DNA from: RH-AL1 sp965249685
GTDB lineage: Bacteria; Pseudomonadota; Alphaproteobacteria; Rhizobiales; Beijerinckiaceae
Assembly (NCBI GenBank): GCA_965249685.1
Contig: CBDFMN010000003.1
Location: 62,001 to 126,000 of the forward strand
DNA length: 64,000 nt
Direction of reading: 5' to 3'
The notes beneath the pieces are model-generated. The model had not been told where the DNA came from, made no database searches, and saw nothing but the letters and a program-made list of their open reading frames with translations. Both the position numbers and the translations under genes were made by a program. Positions 54,625 to 62,900 of this stretch are shown here, in pieces. Numbering within the stretch: the stretch's first letter is position 1; every line of letters starts with the position of its first letter.

Positions 54625-55077
54625 TCAAGCCGCGAGGCGATCGCGCGAGCTGCGGAACGGCCCGTCGGGAGCGCGGGCGGCGGCGAAGGAGGCGAGGCCG
54701 ATCGGGTTCGGCAGGCCGACATAGATCCCTTCCATGCCGCCCGACCGGCGATAGGTCTCGTGCCAGATTCCGGCGCCTCGGCTGTCGCGATAGAACTGCT
54801 GCCACCAAGTCTTGTGCGGTTCCGACCGCGTGAAGGCTTCCAGGCTGTCGAAGTCGCGCCAATATTGGCGCATGCCGACGTGCCGCAGGCCGTAGAAGAT
54901 CGGCTCGTGCGCCAGCAGGCCATCCGGCCTGTGGCTCTTGATCAGGTCCAGTTGTTTGCCGATGCCGAGCATCCACACGAAGCTGCGCCATGTCGAGACG
55001 CGGAAGCCGAGGTAGATCACCGCGAGGTCCGGGTAGAGCGTGAGGTCGACGGACGTCCGTGGGGACTGGCCTTGCAT
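54625..55077 (-). CDS. DUF4188 family protein (monooxygenase-like)
   Basis: A 150-residue protein resembling DUF4188, a ferredoxin-like fold family related to small heme or monooxygenase-type enzymes. Segments include DLAVIYLGFRVSTWRSFVWMLGIGKQL, YWRDFDSLEAFTRSEPHKTWWQQF and GIYVGLPNPIGLA. GGAG precedes the ATG. It converges with the fliI group and is not obviously flagellar. Confidence 0.7.
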   Translation of the reverse strand: MQGQSPRTSVDLTLYPDLAVIYLGFRVSTWRSFVWMLGIGKQLDLIKSHRPDGLLAHEPIFYGLRHVGMRQYWRDFDSLEAFTRSEPHKTWWQQFYRDSRGAGIWHETYRRSGGMEGIYVGLPNPIGLASFAAARAPDGPFRSSRDRLAA

Positions 55078-55175
55078 GGTGGTCTCCGTTGAAGCCAGCA
55101 GACGCTACCAGGAAAGGTCATGGGGCGGCAGTGTTTCCTGGGTGCGCCGTGCGCTCGCGATCCGGCATGTCCGTT

Positions 55176-55907
55176 CTAAAAAGGGATCGATTGTCCGTCC
55201 CACGCGAAGAACCCTCCGCTGTCTGCGGGGGTCAGCTTGTCGATGACGGCCAGGAGGTGCCGCGCGGCGTCGCCGGGTGTAAAAAGTCGCTCGGCGCTGA
55301 CGTTGCCGCGGAAGGGCGCGCTGAGGCCGGTCGCCACCGTGCCGGGATGCAGCGCCACCACGATCGTGTCGGAGTGCGTGCGCCGCACCTCGACCGACAG
55401 GGTCCGCACGATCTGGTTCAGCGCCGCTTTCTGCGCGCGGTAGCCGTACCAGCCGCCGAGCCGGTTGTCGCCGATACTGCCGACGCGCGCCGAGAGCACC
55501 GCGAACACGCTCTTGCCCGCACGGGGCAGCAGCGGGATTGCGTGTTTGGCGACGAGCGCGGGGCCGATCGTGTTGATGGCGAAGCCGCGGGCGAGGCGCG
55601 CCGGATCGAGGCTGCGAAAGGTCTTTTCGGGCTGCAAGGCCTCATCGTGCAGGAGGCCCGCGGCCACCACCATCAGCCGCAACGGAACTTCGCGCGCGAG
55701 GACTGCCGCCGCGGCGGCGATGCTGTCTTCGTCGAGCAGGTCGAGCGGCGTCGCCTCCACGCCCGCCGCGGCGGCGATGGGTCGGCGCGACAGCGCGTGC
55801 ACCGTCGCGAAGCCCGAGCCGGCGAGAGCCTCGACCAGCGCTCCGCCGAGGCCACCGGTAGCCCCAACGATCGCCGCGCGGGAAGGTCTGGGAAAAGACG
55901 TCAGCAT
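55176..55907 (-). CDS. short-chain dehydrogenase/reductase
   Basis: An SDR of about 243 residues with the Rossmann motif GATGGLGGALVE and the catalytic YGYRAQK segment (Tyr-x-x-x-Lys). The ATG at 55907 gives a normal SDR start; 55940 and 55976 are alternatives, none with a strong ribosome site. Substrate unknown. Confidence 0.8.
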   Translation of the reverse strand: MLTSFPRPSRAAIVGATGGLGGALVEALAGSGFATVHALSRRPIAAAAGVEATPLDLLDEDSIAAAAAVLAREVPLRLMVVAAGLLHDEALQPEKTFRSLDPARLARGFAINTIGPALVAKHAIPLLPRAGKSVFAVLSARVGSIGDNRLGGWYGYRAQKAALNQIVRTLSVEVRRTHSDTIVVALHPGTVATGLSAPFRGNVSAERLFTPGDAARHLLAVIDKLTPADSGGFFAWDGQSIPF

Positions 55908-56024
55908 GAGGACCCGCGTCGCCCGCGCGAAATGCCTCATCGGATTGATGCGGCCGCGGACACTCCCATCTTGCAAGAACGGGTGAGAAAGCGCATGCCT
56001 TTTCGCCGCTCATCAGGTGAACCA

Positions 56025-56894
56025 ATGGCCGAAGCCGAACTCGCGGCGCATCCTGCCGCCGCGACTTTCCCGACCCTCGACTTCGATGCGATCGCCGAGA
56101 TCTTTGCGAGCCTGACTCTCGAAGCGGCCGTGGCCGTCATGGGCGTCTATGCCACCGACCCGCACGCGCGTCGCAAGGCGGACCGCAGCTTCGTCTGCGA
56201 TGCCGACGAGCGGGCCGAGGCGATCATCCTCGCCGGCCTCGCCGTTCAGGTGCCCGGCATTCCCGTCATCGCGGAGGAGGCCGCCTCCCGCGGAGAGAAG
56301 CCGCGTTGCGGGCGGGCGTTCATCCTCGTCGATCCGGTGGACGGCACGCGCGAGTTCCTTCATCGCAACGGCGAGTTCACGATCAACATCGCCCTTATCG
56401 TGGACGGCGTGCCGCGCGCCGGAGCGGTCTATGCGCCCGCCGTCGGCGCCCTGTGGATGGCGGGCTCCGTGGCCCATGCGTGCCATGTGGAGCCCGGTGC
56501 GCCGCTGCCGCCGCCGGAGCAGCGCCGCGCGATCATGGTGCGGCCGAACCCGCAGGTCGGCCTGACGGCCTTGGCGAGCCGCTCGCATGCCGACGACGAG
56601 ACGGAGCGGTTCCTGGCCCGGCTGCCCATCGCCGAACGCCGCTGCGCCGGCTCCTCTCTGAAGTTCTGCACGATCGCCGAGGGCGGCGCGGACGTTTATG
56701 CCCGCTTTGGTCCGACGATGGAGTGGGACACCGCCGCCGGCGATGCCGTCCTGCGCGCGGCTGGCGGAGCCGTGCTCGACGAGGACGGCGCAGCCTTGCG
56801 CTATGGCAAGGCCCAGGACCAGTACCGCAACGGCCCGTTTGTCGCGTGGGGCGATCTCGCGGCCGTCCCGCACCGGCGCGGCATGCGCGGTTAA
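56025..56894 (+). CDS. cysQ: inositol monophosphatase-family phosphatase, CysQ type
   Basis: A 289-residue Mg-dependent phosphatase likely acting on 3'(2'),5'-bisphosphate nucleotides (PAP or PAPS). It has the metal motif DPVDGTREF (Asp103, Asp106) and WDTAAGDAVL (Asp235). SSLKFCTIAEGGADVYARFGPT is typical of CysQ. The ATG at 56025 has AGGTGA upstream. Histidinol-phosphatase is less likely because of the CysQ-like C-terminal region. Confidence 0.85.
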   Translation: MAEAELAAHPAAATFPTLDFDAIAEIFASLTLEAAVAVMGVYATDPHARRKADRSFVCDADERAEAIILAGLAVQVPGIPVIAEEAASRGEKPRCGRAFILVDPVDGTREFLHRNGEFTINIALIVDGVPRAGAVYAPAVGALWMAGSVAHACHVEPGAPLPPPEQRRAIMVRPNPQVGLTALASRSHADDETERFLARLPIAERRCAGSSLKFCTIAEGGADVYARFGPTMEWDTAAGDAVLRAAGGAVLDEDGAALRYGKAQDQYRNGPFVAWGDLAAVPHRRGMRG

Positions 56895-56990
56895 TCGCGC
56901 GTTAACTCCCATTTGTCTAAAGTGCCGCGAAGGACCCAGGGAGCACATCGGCCAACGGGCTTGGCGCGCTCGTCGGGATGGGAGGGGCAG

Positions 56991-57578
56991 ATGGGTTTTG
57001 GCTTTCGGTTCGGCGCGCCCGCCTCGCTTGCGGCTGCGATCCTCGTGGCGGGCCTGAGCCTCGCCATTCGTCCGGCGGCGGCGCAGGAACGGCCGATCGC
57101 CTATTCCTCCGATGAAATCGTCCTCAACGGCCACAAGTTTTTCGGATCGATTTCCCGAGGCCTTGCCCAGGCTGTCGAGACCGCGACCAAGCGGTGGGGC
57201 AAGCCCAACGGCTACATCCTCGGCCAGGAGGCCGGCGGCGCACTCGTCGGTGGGCTGCGCTATGGCGAGGGCATCCTCTACACGCGCAACGCCGGGGACA
57301 AACACGTCTTCTGGCAGGGTCCGACCGTCGGCTTCGACGCCGGTGGCGACGGCGACCGCACGATGATGCTCGTCTATAACATGCCTTCGAAGAGCGCGAT
57401 CTTCCAGAGGTTCGGCGGCGTCGACGGCTCGGCCTATTTCATCGGCGGCTTCGGCATGACCGCTCTGGCCGCGGACGACGTGGTGCTGGTGCCGATCCGC
57501 ACGGGCATCGGTGCGCGTCTCGGCGTCAACATCGGCTACCTCAAGTTCACCGACCGTTCGACGTGGAACCCGTTCTAG
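56991..57578 (+). CDS. eipA: EipA/DUF1134 envelope integrity protein
   Basis: A 195-residue secreted protein matching DUF1134 (EipA of Brucella, needed for cell-envelope integrity). A signal peptide ends at AAAQE; GYILGQEAGGALVGGLRYGEG and the repeated VGFDAGGDGDR / GGFGMTALAADDVVLVPIRTGIGARLGVNIGYLKF segments are family hallmarks. GGGAGGGGCAG precedes the ATG. Confidence 0.9.
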   Translation: MGFGFRFGAPASLAAAILVAGLSLAIRPAAAQERPIAYSSDEIVLNGHKFFGSISRGLAQAVETATKRWGKPNGYILGQEAGGALVGGLRYGEGILYTRNAGDKHVFWQGPTVGFDAGGDGDRTMMLVYNMPSKSAIFQRFGGVDGSAYFIGGFGMTALAADDVVLVPIRTGIGARLGVNIGYLKFTDRSTWNPF

Positions 57579-57683
57579 TCTTCGGCGCGAGCCAGTCCTT
57601 GCTCTCCGACGCAAGCGCGCCCGCACTTTGCTCCCCCTTCGCCCCTGTGGCATAAGCTCGGCTCACCCGTCGCTCCGCTGGCC

Positions 57684-58676
57684 TTGGTTTTGATCGAACA
57701 AGCAATCTATTTCGGGCTTGGCTGCGTGGTCGCCGGGTTGCTGGCACTGGGCTTTCTGCCGGTGCTCTGGGCTCGCGCCATCCGGTTGACGCGGCAACGC
57801 CTGCAGATCCAGATCCCCGTCTCGATGCAGGAGATTCTCGCCGACCGCGACCACCTGCGCGCGGAGTTCGCCGTAGCGCGCCGCAAGCTCGAGCAGGAGA
57901 TGGAGCGCGTCCGCAACAGCAAGGCGCAGGACATGGGCGAGTTGGGACGCCGGGCGGCCGAAATCCTGAGCCTGTCCGAAACCGTGGCGGCGCTGCACGC
58001 CGCGGGCGCGAAGCGGGAGGCGGAAATGGCCGGGCTCGCACGCGAGTTGAGCGAGGAGCGCGCGCAGGCGGGCGCGCTTCAGGTTGGCCTGTATCAGGCC
58101 CAAGCCGGGTTGGAGCAGCAGCGGGAGGAGTACGAAGCCTTGCGTCGCGCGCACGACGCACTGGATGGGATAGCCGAAGAGCGCCGCTTGACCGTGGCCG
58201 CGCTGCACACTCGCACGATGGGTTTGGAGATGACGATCGAGGACGCCCAGCGCGCCCGCGCGGCGTTGGAACGGCAAGCCGCCGCGGTGCGGCCGCTCGA
58301 GGACGGCCCGGACCTGCCGTCCGACTTGGCCGGTGCCCATGGCCGCATCCGTCACCTCGAAGCCGCCGTGCAGGAGGCGAAGGAGCGTGAAAAAGGCATT
58401 CACTTGCAGAAGAGCCTGCAGGCGGAGCGGGCGCGGGGCAGCAGCCGCGCCGATCTGGACAAGGTCGAGGCCTTGCAGGCCGAGGTCGCGGCGCTGCGTG
58501 GGGCGCTCGAGGCGGCGCGCCAAACCTCCGGGCCGGGCGAGGCTCCAGCGACGGCGAACGACGCCGCGCTGCGCACCGCCATCCACGACCTCGGCCTTGC
58601 CGTAGCCCGGATGGGGGGCGCCGCGGACGATACCGCGCCGCCGCGGTCCGGCACCGCGGCGCCGAGCCTGGTCTGA
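57684..58676 (+). CDS. membrane-anchored coiled-coil protein, unknown function
   Basis: A 330-residue protein with one N-terminal helix (about residues 5-30) and a long charged coiled coil (residues 50-200 and 225-290) rich in Glu, Arg, Ala and Gln. Similar anchored coiled coils with an LPxLWxRAxRLTRxR start are common hypothetical proteins in Hyphomicrobiales. The first codons are TTG at 57684 or 57690; neither has a good ribosome site. Confidence 0.65.
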   Translation: MVLIEQAIYFGLGCVVAGLLALGFLPVLWARAIRLTRQRLQIQIPVSMQEILADRDHLRAEFAVARRKLEQEMERVRNSKAQDMGELGRRAAEILSLSETVAALHAAGAKREAEMAGLARELSEERAQAGALQVGLYQAQAGLEQQREEYEALRRAHDALDGIAEERRLTVAALHTRTMGLEMTIEDAQRARAALERQAAAVRPLEDGPDLPSDLAGAHGRIRHLEAAVQEAKEREKGIHLQKSLQAERARGSSRADLDKVEALQAEVAALRGALEAARQTSGPGEAPATANDAALRTAIHDLGLAVARMGGAADDTAPPRSGTAAPSLV

Positions 58677-60089
58677 TCAGTCGCGGCTGCGCCGCCGCAC
58701 GATCAGCGGCATACCCCCCTTGGGCCGCAGGGTGATGCGCTGCACCGGCTCCACCACATGGCCGCGCGCGGGCGACACCATGAACCGGCGCATGAGCGTC
58801 GCCAGCACGATCGTCGCTTCCTGAAGCGAGAAGGCCGCACCGATGCAGATGCGCGGACCGGCGCCGAAGGGTAGGTAGGCATAACGGTCGATTGCCTCAC
58901 GCGCGCCGGGTAGGAAGCGGCTCGGCTCGAACCGCTCGGGATGGTTCCACAGCAGCTTGTGTCGGTGCAGCACGTAGGGCGCGATGATGACCAGCGCGCC
59001 CTTGCGGATGCGTCGGCCGCAGAGGTCGTCGGGCCCCTGCGCTTCCCGGCTGAGGCTCGCCACGGGCGGGTAGAGGCGCATTGTCTCCTCGATGACGGCG
59101 CGGGTCTCGACCAGGTGATCGGCCCATTCGGCGGCGGGCCGCTCCAGGACCCGGTCCGCCTCGACCGCCACGCGCTCGCTCCATTCCGTCGAGAGCGAGA
59201 GCAGGAACAGCGACCAGGTGAGCGCATTGGCAGTCGTCTCGTGGCCCGCCGCGATGAACGTGACGATGTTGGCCTTGACCTGGCGATCGGTCAGCCCCGC
59301 GCCGGTCTGCGGATCCTGCGCGCGCAGCAGCAGCGTCAGAAGGTCGTCGGGCGCCGTCTCGCCGCGCGCGATCAGACCCTTGCGGCGATCGATGATCGCG
59401 TCGACGGCCGTCTGGAAGAAGGTCATGGAGGAGCGGCTGCGCAATTGCGCCAGGCGCGGCACCCAATCGGGGAAATCCAGGAGGTCGGCCAGCCCGAGCG
59501 ACCCGATGGTCGCGAAGAAATGGCTCATCGCGTCCAGGAACTCGTCGGGATCGCGCTCCAGACCGTCGGAGAAGATGGTCTCGCCGAGGATCTCCAGCGT
59601 GACGCGCGCCATGGCCCCCTGGACGTCTACGGTACTGTCGGGCCGCAACCGTGCCCAGCGCTCGACCAGGACGTCCGCGTTGCGCGCCATGGCGGACGCG
59701 AACGAGGCGACGACGCGCGGCGTGAACAGGGGGGCGAGCGCGCGCCGCTGCACGCGCCACTCTTCGTCCTCGCTGGTCAGCAGACCGTGGCTGAGGCCGG
59801 GCGCCAGCACGCGCTTCTGCAAGGCGTCCTTGCGATAGTTGGCCACGTTGTCGAGAAGCACGCGGCGGATCGCGCCGGGTTCGTTGACGACGGCGCCGAT
59901 ACCGAGCATGCCGCGACCCGTCAGGATCGGCCGCTCGAAATGCGCGTTCGTCCAGGTCTCCAGCGGGTTGCGCTGCAGCGTGCGCAGGAGGCCGATCGGC
60001 CCGAGCGGGGTCGATCGCGGCGTGGGCGCCGGCGGCACGATAGCCGCGTGCGGCGGGGAGGCGAGCGGGCGAGTGGCGATGACGTTCAT
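58677..60089 (-). CDS. cytochrome P450
   Basis: A 470-residue P450 monooxygenase. The oxygen-binding I-helix motif is AAGHETTAN, the K-helix ETMRLYPP, and the heme motif FGAGPRICIG puts the ligand at Cys415. The ATG at 60089 is chosen over a start 42 bases upstream that adds only basic and Pro residues. The substrate cannot be deduced and no redox partner is adjacent. It converges with the coiled-coil gene, with stop codons touching. Confidence 0.92.
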   Translation of the reverse strand: MNVIATRPLASPPHAAIVPPAPTPRSTPLGPIGLLRTLQRNPLETWTNAHFERPILTGRGMLGIGAVVNEPGAIRRVLLDNVANYRKDALQKRVLAPGLSHGLLTSEDEEWRVQRRALAPLFTPRVVASFASAMARNADVLVERWARLRPDSTVDVQGAMARVTLEILGETIFSDGLERDPDEFLDAMSHFFATIGSLGLADLLDFPDWVPRLAQLRSRSSMTFFQTAVDAIIDRRKGLIARGETAPDDLLTLLLRAQDPQTGAGLTDRQVKANIVTFIAAGHETTANALTWSLFLLSLSTEWSERVAVEADRVLERPAAEWADHLVETRAVIEETMRLYPPVASLSREAQGPDDLCGRRIRKGALVIIAPYVLHRHKLLWNHPERFEPSRFLPGAREAIDRYAYLPFGAGPRICIGAAFSLQEATIVLATLMRRFMVSPARGHVVEPVQRITLRPKGGMPLIVRRRSRD

Positions 60090-60269
60090 CGCGCCACTAT
60101 ACCGGCTTTGCGGGCGAGGGGGCGACGGCAAAGCAGCGCAAGGCCGGGGAGGGCGGCCGCCAGCCCCTTCCGGTTCGCCCGCGGGCAGCAGACGGCCGCG
60201 ACGCCAGCCCGCCCCTTGTCAGGCGCCCCGCCGCCGATTATACGTCCAACACCGGTCGGGACCGGTCCC

Positions 60270-60345
60270 GCGCCCATCGTATAGCGGTCTAGTACGTCGC
60301 CCTCTCACGGCGAAAACAGGGGTTCGATTCCCCTTGGGCGCACCA
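60270..60345 (+). tRNA. tRNA-Glu (anticodon CTC)
   Basis: A full cloverleaf: seven-pair acceptor stem (GCGCCCA with TGGGCGC), anticodon stem TCGCC/GGCGA with loop CTCTCAC (anticodon 60304-60306), and T-arm GGGGTTCGATTCCCC. Discriminator A is at 60342 and CCA is encoded. It marks the left edge of an accessory, decayed region, a common integration site. Confidence 0.93.
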
Positions 60346-60396
60346 ATTAAATCAAGCACTTAGCTGATTTCGACCGAGTCTCTGTCCAGGTTTTGT

Positions 60397-60858
60397 CTAA
60401 GAACGTCGATGGATCGGCGTGGAGCGGTGTGTACTATTAGGCACGTCCGAGAAGTCTGCGTCATCCTCGCCGAGGGTCAACCCGCCGCTCGGCTCCAGGT
60501 CACCGCCGTCTTCGTCATCACAGCGGTCATCGTCGCTGTCATCCTCTTCGGCGTCCGGCTCGTGTTGCTTCGCGTAGTAGTGACCGAGGCTGGGCTCAAG
60601 GTCAGGATCTGGGTCGAGATGATCGAGCAGCGCGATGAGGCATTCGACCTGGTCCTCGACAATTGCCCGGAGACGTTCGCGTGCCAACTCATGGGCCTCG
60701 CGCCAGGCGCGGCGGAGCGCCAGCTTGAAGCGCTCAGCATAGGGGAGCCTCGGCGACAGGGCGCGGGCGTCCTCATGGGCTTGCCGCATGATGGATGAGA
60801 GCTGGGGTCGGATCGCAGGCAAGCCGGTTTCGGCTGCCAGTGCGGGTGCGTTCGGCAT
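60397..60858 (-). CDS. hypothetical protein with DLEPSLG-type acidic tail
   Basis: A 153-residue protein with a basic helical N-terminal half (IMRQAHEDARAL, FKLALRRAWREAHELARERLRAI) and an acidic C-terminal half with the LDPDPDLEPSLG element. Such proteins are widespread, uncharacterised accessory genes in Hyphomicrobiales. The coding strand is supported by the ATG, composition and divergence from the XRE gene; the reverse frame over the same bases is its shadow. Function unknown. Confidence 0.6.
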   Translation of the reverse strand: MPNAPALAAETGLPAIRPQLSSIMRQAHEDARALSPRLPYAERFKLALRRAWREAHELARERLRAIVEDQVECLIALLDHLDPDPDLEPSLGHYYAKQHEPDAEEDDSDDDRCDDEDGGDLEPSGGLTLGEDDADFSDVPNSTHRSTPIHRRS

Positions 60859-60961
60859 TTGGGTAAAAATCCACGAAAATCGTTTACCATAAACGTATTG
60901 CGTGGAGTTCGTGTGCTGCCAACGCTTTTCGTTTGTGCTACACGAAATGCGGAGGAAGCCG

Positions 60962-61300
60962 ATGTCGATTACGCCTGCTCAATCTCGCGCCGCCCGCGGT
61001 CTCGTCGACTGGTCACAGACTGATCTTGGACGAGAAGCTAATCTGAGCGAGAGCACTATCCGGGATTTCGAGAAGGGCCGTCGCGTTCCATCGGTGAACA
61101 ATCTGGCCGCTATCGAACGTGCGCTACAGGCGAAAGGCGTCATCTTCGTTGAGGAAAACGGCGAGGGGCCTGGGGTGCGGCTGAGGAAGGGACGGCGCGC
61201 CAACGATCACCCGACGCCGACCGGCCCCGCGACCGATGCCGTCGAGACCATGGATGCCGCGATCGAAGATTACAAGAAGAGGCGGAAGGAGCGACCATGA
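60962..61300 (+). CDS. XRE-family transcriptional regulator
   Basis: A 112-residue helix-turn-helix protein. The HTH (ARGLVDWSQTDLGREANLSESTIRDFEKGRRVPSVNNLAAIERALQAKGV) is complete; the tail is basic. GGAGGAAG precedes the ATG at 60962. It resembles phage or toxin-antitoxin regulators. A truncated relative (GVIFVDENGEGPGVKLRK) lies at 61814-61894. Its TGA overlaps an ATG of an 18-codon frame. Confidence 0.8.
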   Translation: MSITPAQSRAARGLVDWSQTDLGREANLSESTIRDFEKGRRVPSVNNLAAIERALQAKGVIFVEENGEGPGVRLRKGRRANDHPTPTGPATDAVETMDAAIEDYKKRRKERP

Positions 61301-61353
61301 GCTGGCACATTGTCTACCTCGACGCCCGTGCAAAGAGACGCGATCTCGCGTGA
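61297..61353 (+). pseudogene. truncated 18-codon frame after XRE gene
   Basis: ATG overlaps the XRE stop (ATGA) and encodes only MSWHIVYLDARAKRRDLA before a TGA. The coupling suggests it was the start of a downstream operon gene that has been cut off by decay or insertion. Confidence 0.4.
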
Positions 61354-61813
61354 TGGACACGTCCGACGTCGCACTTGCCCAGGCCTGTGATCTGCACCAT
61401 CGGCAGCGCGCGCAAATCATCCGGATTGAAGGCGGCAACGGCGAGACGATCGCCGCCGAGGCTGTGCTCCAACGGTGCAGACGAATTCTAATTGGTGAGC
61501 GTGGCGTCGAGGTGGCTTGCGAGCTAAGCTTGTTTGCGTGCTCCCTGAGGCCGGAACGCCAGTACCGCCATGCCCAATGTAACCAACTCGAAAGTCGTCC
61601 CCAGGCTTTACGTCCGAAACGCGTGGCGGCTGGCAATATATATCACAAAGTACCGCCATGCTGGCAATGCCCGATCCGAAGATCGTCCTTGAGCTTCACG
61701 TCCAAGACGTACTGGCGGCAGGCGAGAAGGTATCCGAAGCAGGCGAGCGGATCAAGGTAGGCCCGTGTCCTGGCTTCCATGCTTCGCCATGATCGTGTTG
61801 AGGCCATGCGCCG
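61354..61813. other. decayed region with no confident gene
   Basis: About 460 bases with several short frames on both strands but no recognisable protein and no good ribosome sites. Overlapping frames (about 61352-61760 on plus, 61124-61636 on minus) lack any family features. It separates an intact XRE regulator from a fragment of another. Confidence 0.5.
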
Positions 61814-61894
61814 GCCCTTGAAGCCGCCGGCGTGATCTTTGTCGATGAGAACGGCGAGGGACCGGGCGTGAAGCTGAGGAAGGAGAAATCATGA
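61814..61894 (+). pseudogene. C-terminal fragment of a second XRE regulator
   Basis: The frame ending at 61894 reads ALEAAGVIFVDENGEGPGVK then LRKEKS, matching the C-terminal end of the intact XRE protein (LQAKGVIFVEENGEGPGVRLRK). The HTH half is missing. The stop overlaps the next ATG, so the original operon arrangement is still visible. Confidence 0.7.
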
Positions 61895-62103
61895 AACGAG
61901 AGGCAAATTTTGATGTCTACAAGGGCTCGGTAGAGTCAAATCTGAGGATGGCAACAGCAATCGGCGCTGGGCTCCCTCCTCATGTTAAATCCGAAGACTG
62001 GATTCTCATGGAAAGAGGTTTGTCTCAGGTGATAGAGGATGCAGAGGAAGACATTGAGGCGAGAGGTTTCTGCTTCTACAAGCTAGTGCCTGTCGTCACT
62101 TGA
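61891..62103 (+). CDS. small hypothetical protein
   Basis: A 70-residue frame with an excellent ribosome site (GAGGAAGGAG) and ATGA overlap with the XRE fragment. It is acidic towards its end (VIEDAEEDIEARGF) and has no recognised motif. It may be the former operon partner of the lost regulator. Confidence 0.45.
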   Translation: MKREANFDVYKGSVESNLRMATAIGAGLPPHVKSEDWILMERGLSQVIEDAEEDIEARGFCFYKLVPVVT

Positions 62104-62151
62104 ACCTATGGGCTGTCTCGGGATTCGGCCATTCTTGAAGGAGGATGAGCG

Positions 62152-62470
62152 ATGCTGAGCGACCCGCAATGATTTGTGCTGGAGCCGCTGGTGGAAGCCT
62201 GCCGCCCTACGGGCAAGACGCCGCCCCAAGAGCTTCGGCGCATGCTCTCTGCCATCCTGTGACGGCATCAGAACGGGGCCAAGTGGCGCGCCAGCCCTGC
62301 CGAGTTCGGGCCGTGGTGGCGAGCGGCCCAGGTCTTCATCCGCTGGGCGCTCATAGGCGTCTGGGAACGCCTGTTCAATCTCGTGCAGGAGCGCGGCGTG
62401 CAGCTCGGGATGGTGTTTCTCGATGGCACCAACATCCGCGCTCACCAGAAGGCTGCTGGCGCACGGAGAT
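62152..62470 (+). pseudogene. IS5-family transposase fragment with two in-frame TGA codons
   Basis: Reading from 62152 gives the N-terminal third of an IS5-type transposase (VLEPLVEACRPTGKTPP..., VWERLFNLVQERGVQLGMVFLDG, RAHQKAAGA). Two stops, at 62170-62172 and 62260-62262, stand where relatives have Trp, each one base from TGG. The frame then breaks into unrelated sequence. It cannot be functional. Confidence 0.8.
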
Positions 62471-62644
62471 CGGCACCACCATCATATTAGCGGGCGCTAT
62501 CTCTGCGCCTACGCTGGCGAGATGGCATGGCGGGAGAACAACCGCCGCGTATCTAACGGAGCGCAGTACCTCGGCGTGACAGCGGCAGCACTCAACGCTC
62601 CTGTGTCGCGGCAGTGGAAAGGCTATTGGCAGCGAGCAATTTGA
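62471..62644 (+). pseudogene. C-terminal remnant of an IS1595-family transposase
   Basis: The frame HHHISGRYLCAYAGEMAWRE, then NNRRVSNGAQYLGVTAAAL and SRQWKGYWQR, matches the C-terminal end of IS1595/ISXO2-like transposases. The rest of the gene is missing. It is joined directly to the IS5 fragment, so one element was inserted into, or recombined with, the other. Confidence 0.75.
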
Positions 62645-62730
62645 ATGTGAAATTTTGCAAAAACCATTGCTGAATTGATTGCCGAAATTGGAAGGTGTTA
62701 ACGAGAAATTAAAAGCGCGTTTTTTTTCGC

Positions 62731-62748
62731 TTTGCACCCGGGTGCAAA
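62731..62748. promoter_or_regulatory. 18-base perfect palindrome
   Basis: TTTGCACCCGGGTGCAAA is self-complementary over all 18 bases, flanked by a T-run on the left and an A-run on the right. It could be an operator for an XRE-type repressor or a hairpin. It lies in AT-rich sequence between IS remnants and the tRNA-like block. Confidence 0.5.
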
Positions 62749-62783
62749 AAAGCCAATTTTAGTGTGGATATGGGGACAAGAAA

Positions 62784-62844
62784 TCCGGGTGAGGGAGTTG
62801 GTTCGCCAACGCGTCTCCAATCTATGCGAGGCTTCTAACCTCGC
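62784..62844. other. tRNA-like structured relic
   Basis: On the minus strand, ATTGG-AGACGC, a stem GTTGG-CGAA-CCAAC and TCCCTCACCCGGA line up with the D-arm, anticodon arm and variable arm of the class II tRNA at 63351-63438; 13 bases of the variable arm are identical. The anticodon loop is only four bases. Next to it, GCGAGG-CTTCTAA-CCTCGC (62826-62844) is a perfect seven-base-loop hairpin. T-arm and acceptor are not recognisable, so it is a relic or a structured RNA. Confidence 0.45.
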
Positions 62845-62878
62845 AAAAAAGAAGCGCCTCTAGGGGCGCTTCTTTCGT
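62845..62878 (-). terminator. intrinsic terminator downstream of winged-helix gene
   Basis: GAAGCGCC and GGCGCTTC (62851-62858, 62865-62872) form a perfect stem. On the minus strand it is followed by six T residues, 29 bases past the stop of the gene at 62901. On the plus strand only three T residues follow. Confidence 0.8.
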
Positions 62879-62900
62879 ATCAAAATCATAGAACCTAAAG

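Noticed and set aside
60409..60798. Hydrophobic plus-strand frame in front of the XRE gene
   Set aside because: It is antisense to the acidic-tailed hypothetical gene, which has the more plausible composition and a recognisable DLEPSLG element.
61124..61760. Overlapping open frames in the decayed region
   Set aside because: They have no ribosome site, no motif and mutually contradictory frames.
62170..62262. TGA codons read as tryptophan or selenocysteine in the IS5 fragment
   Set aside because: The gene is also truncated and fused to another remnant, so ordinary decay explains the stops.
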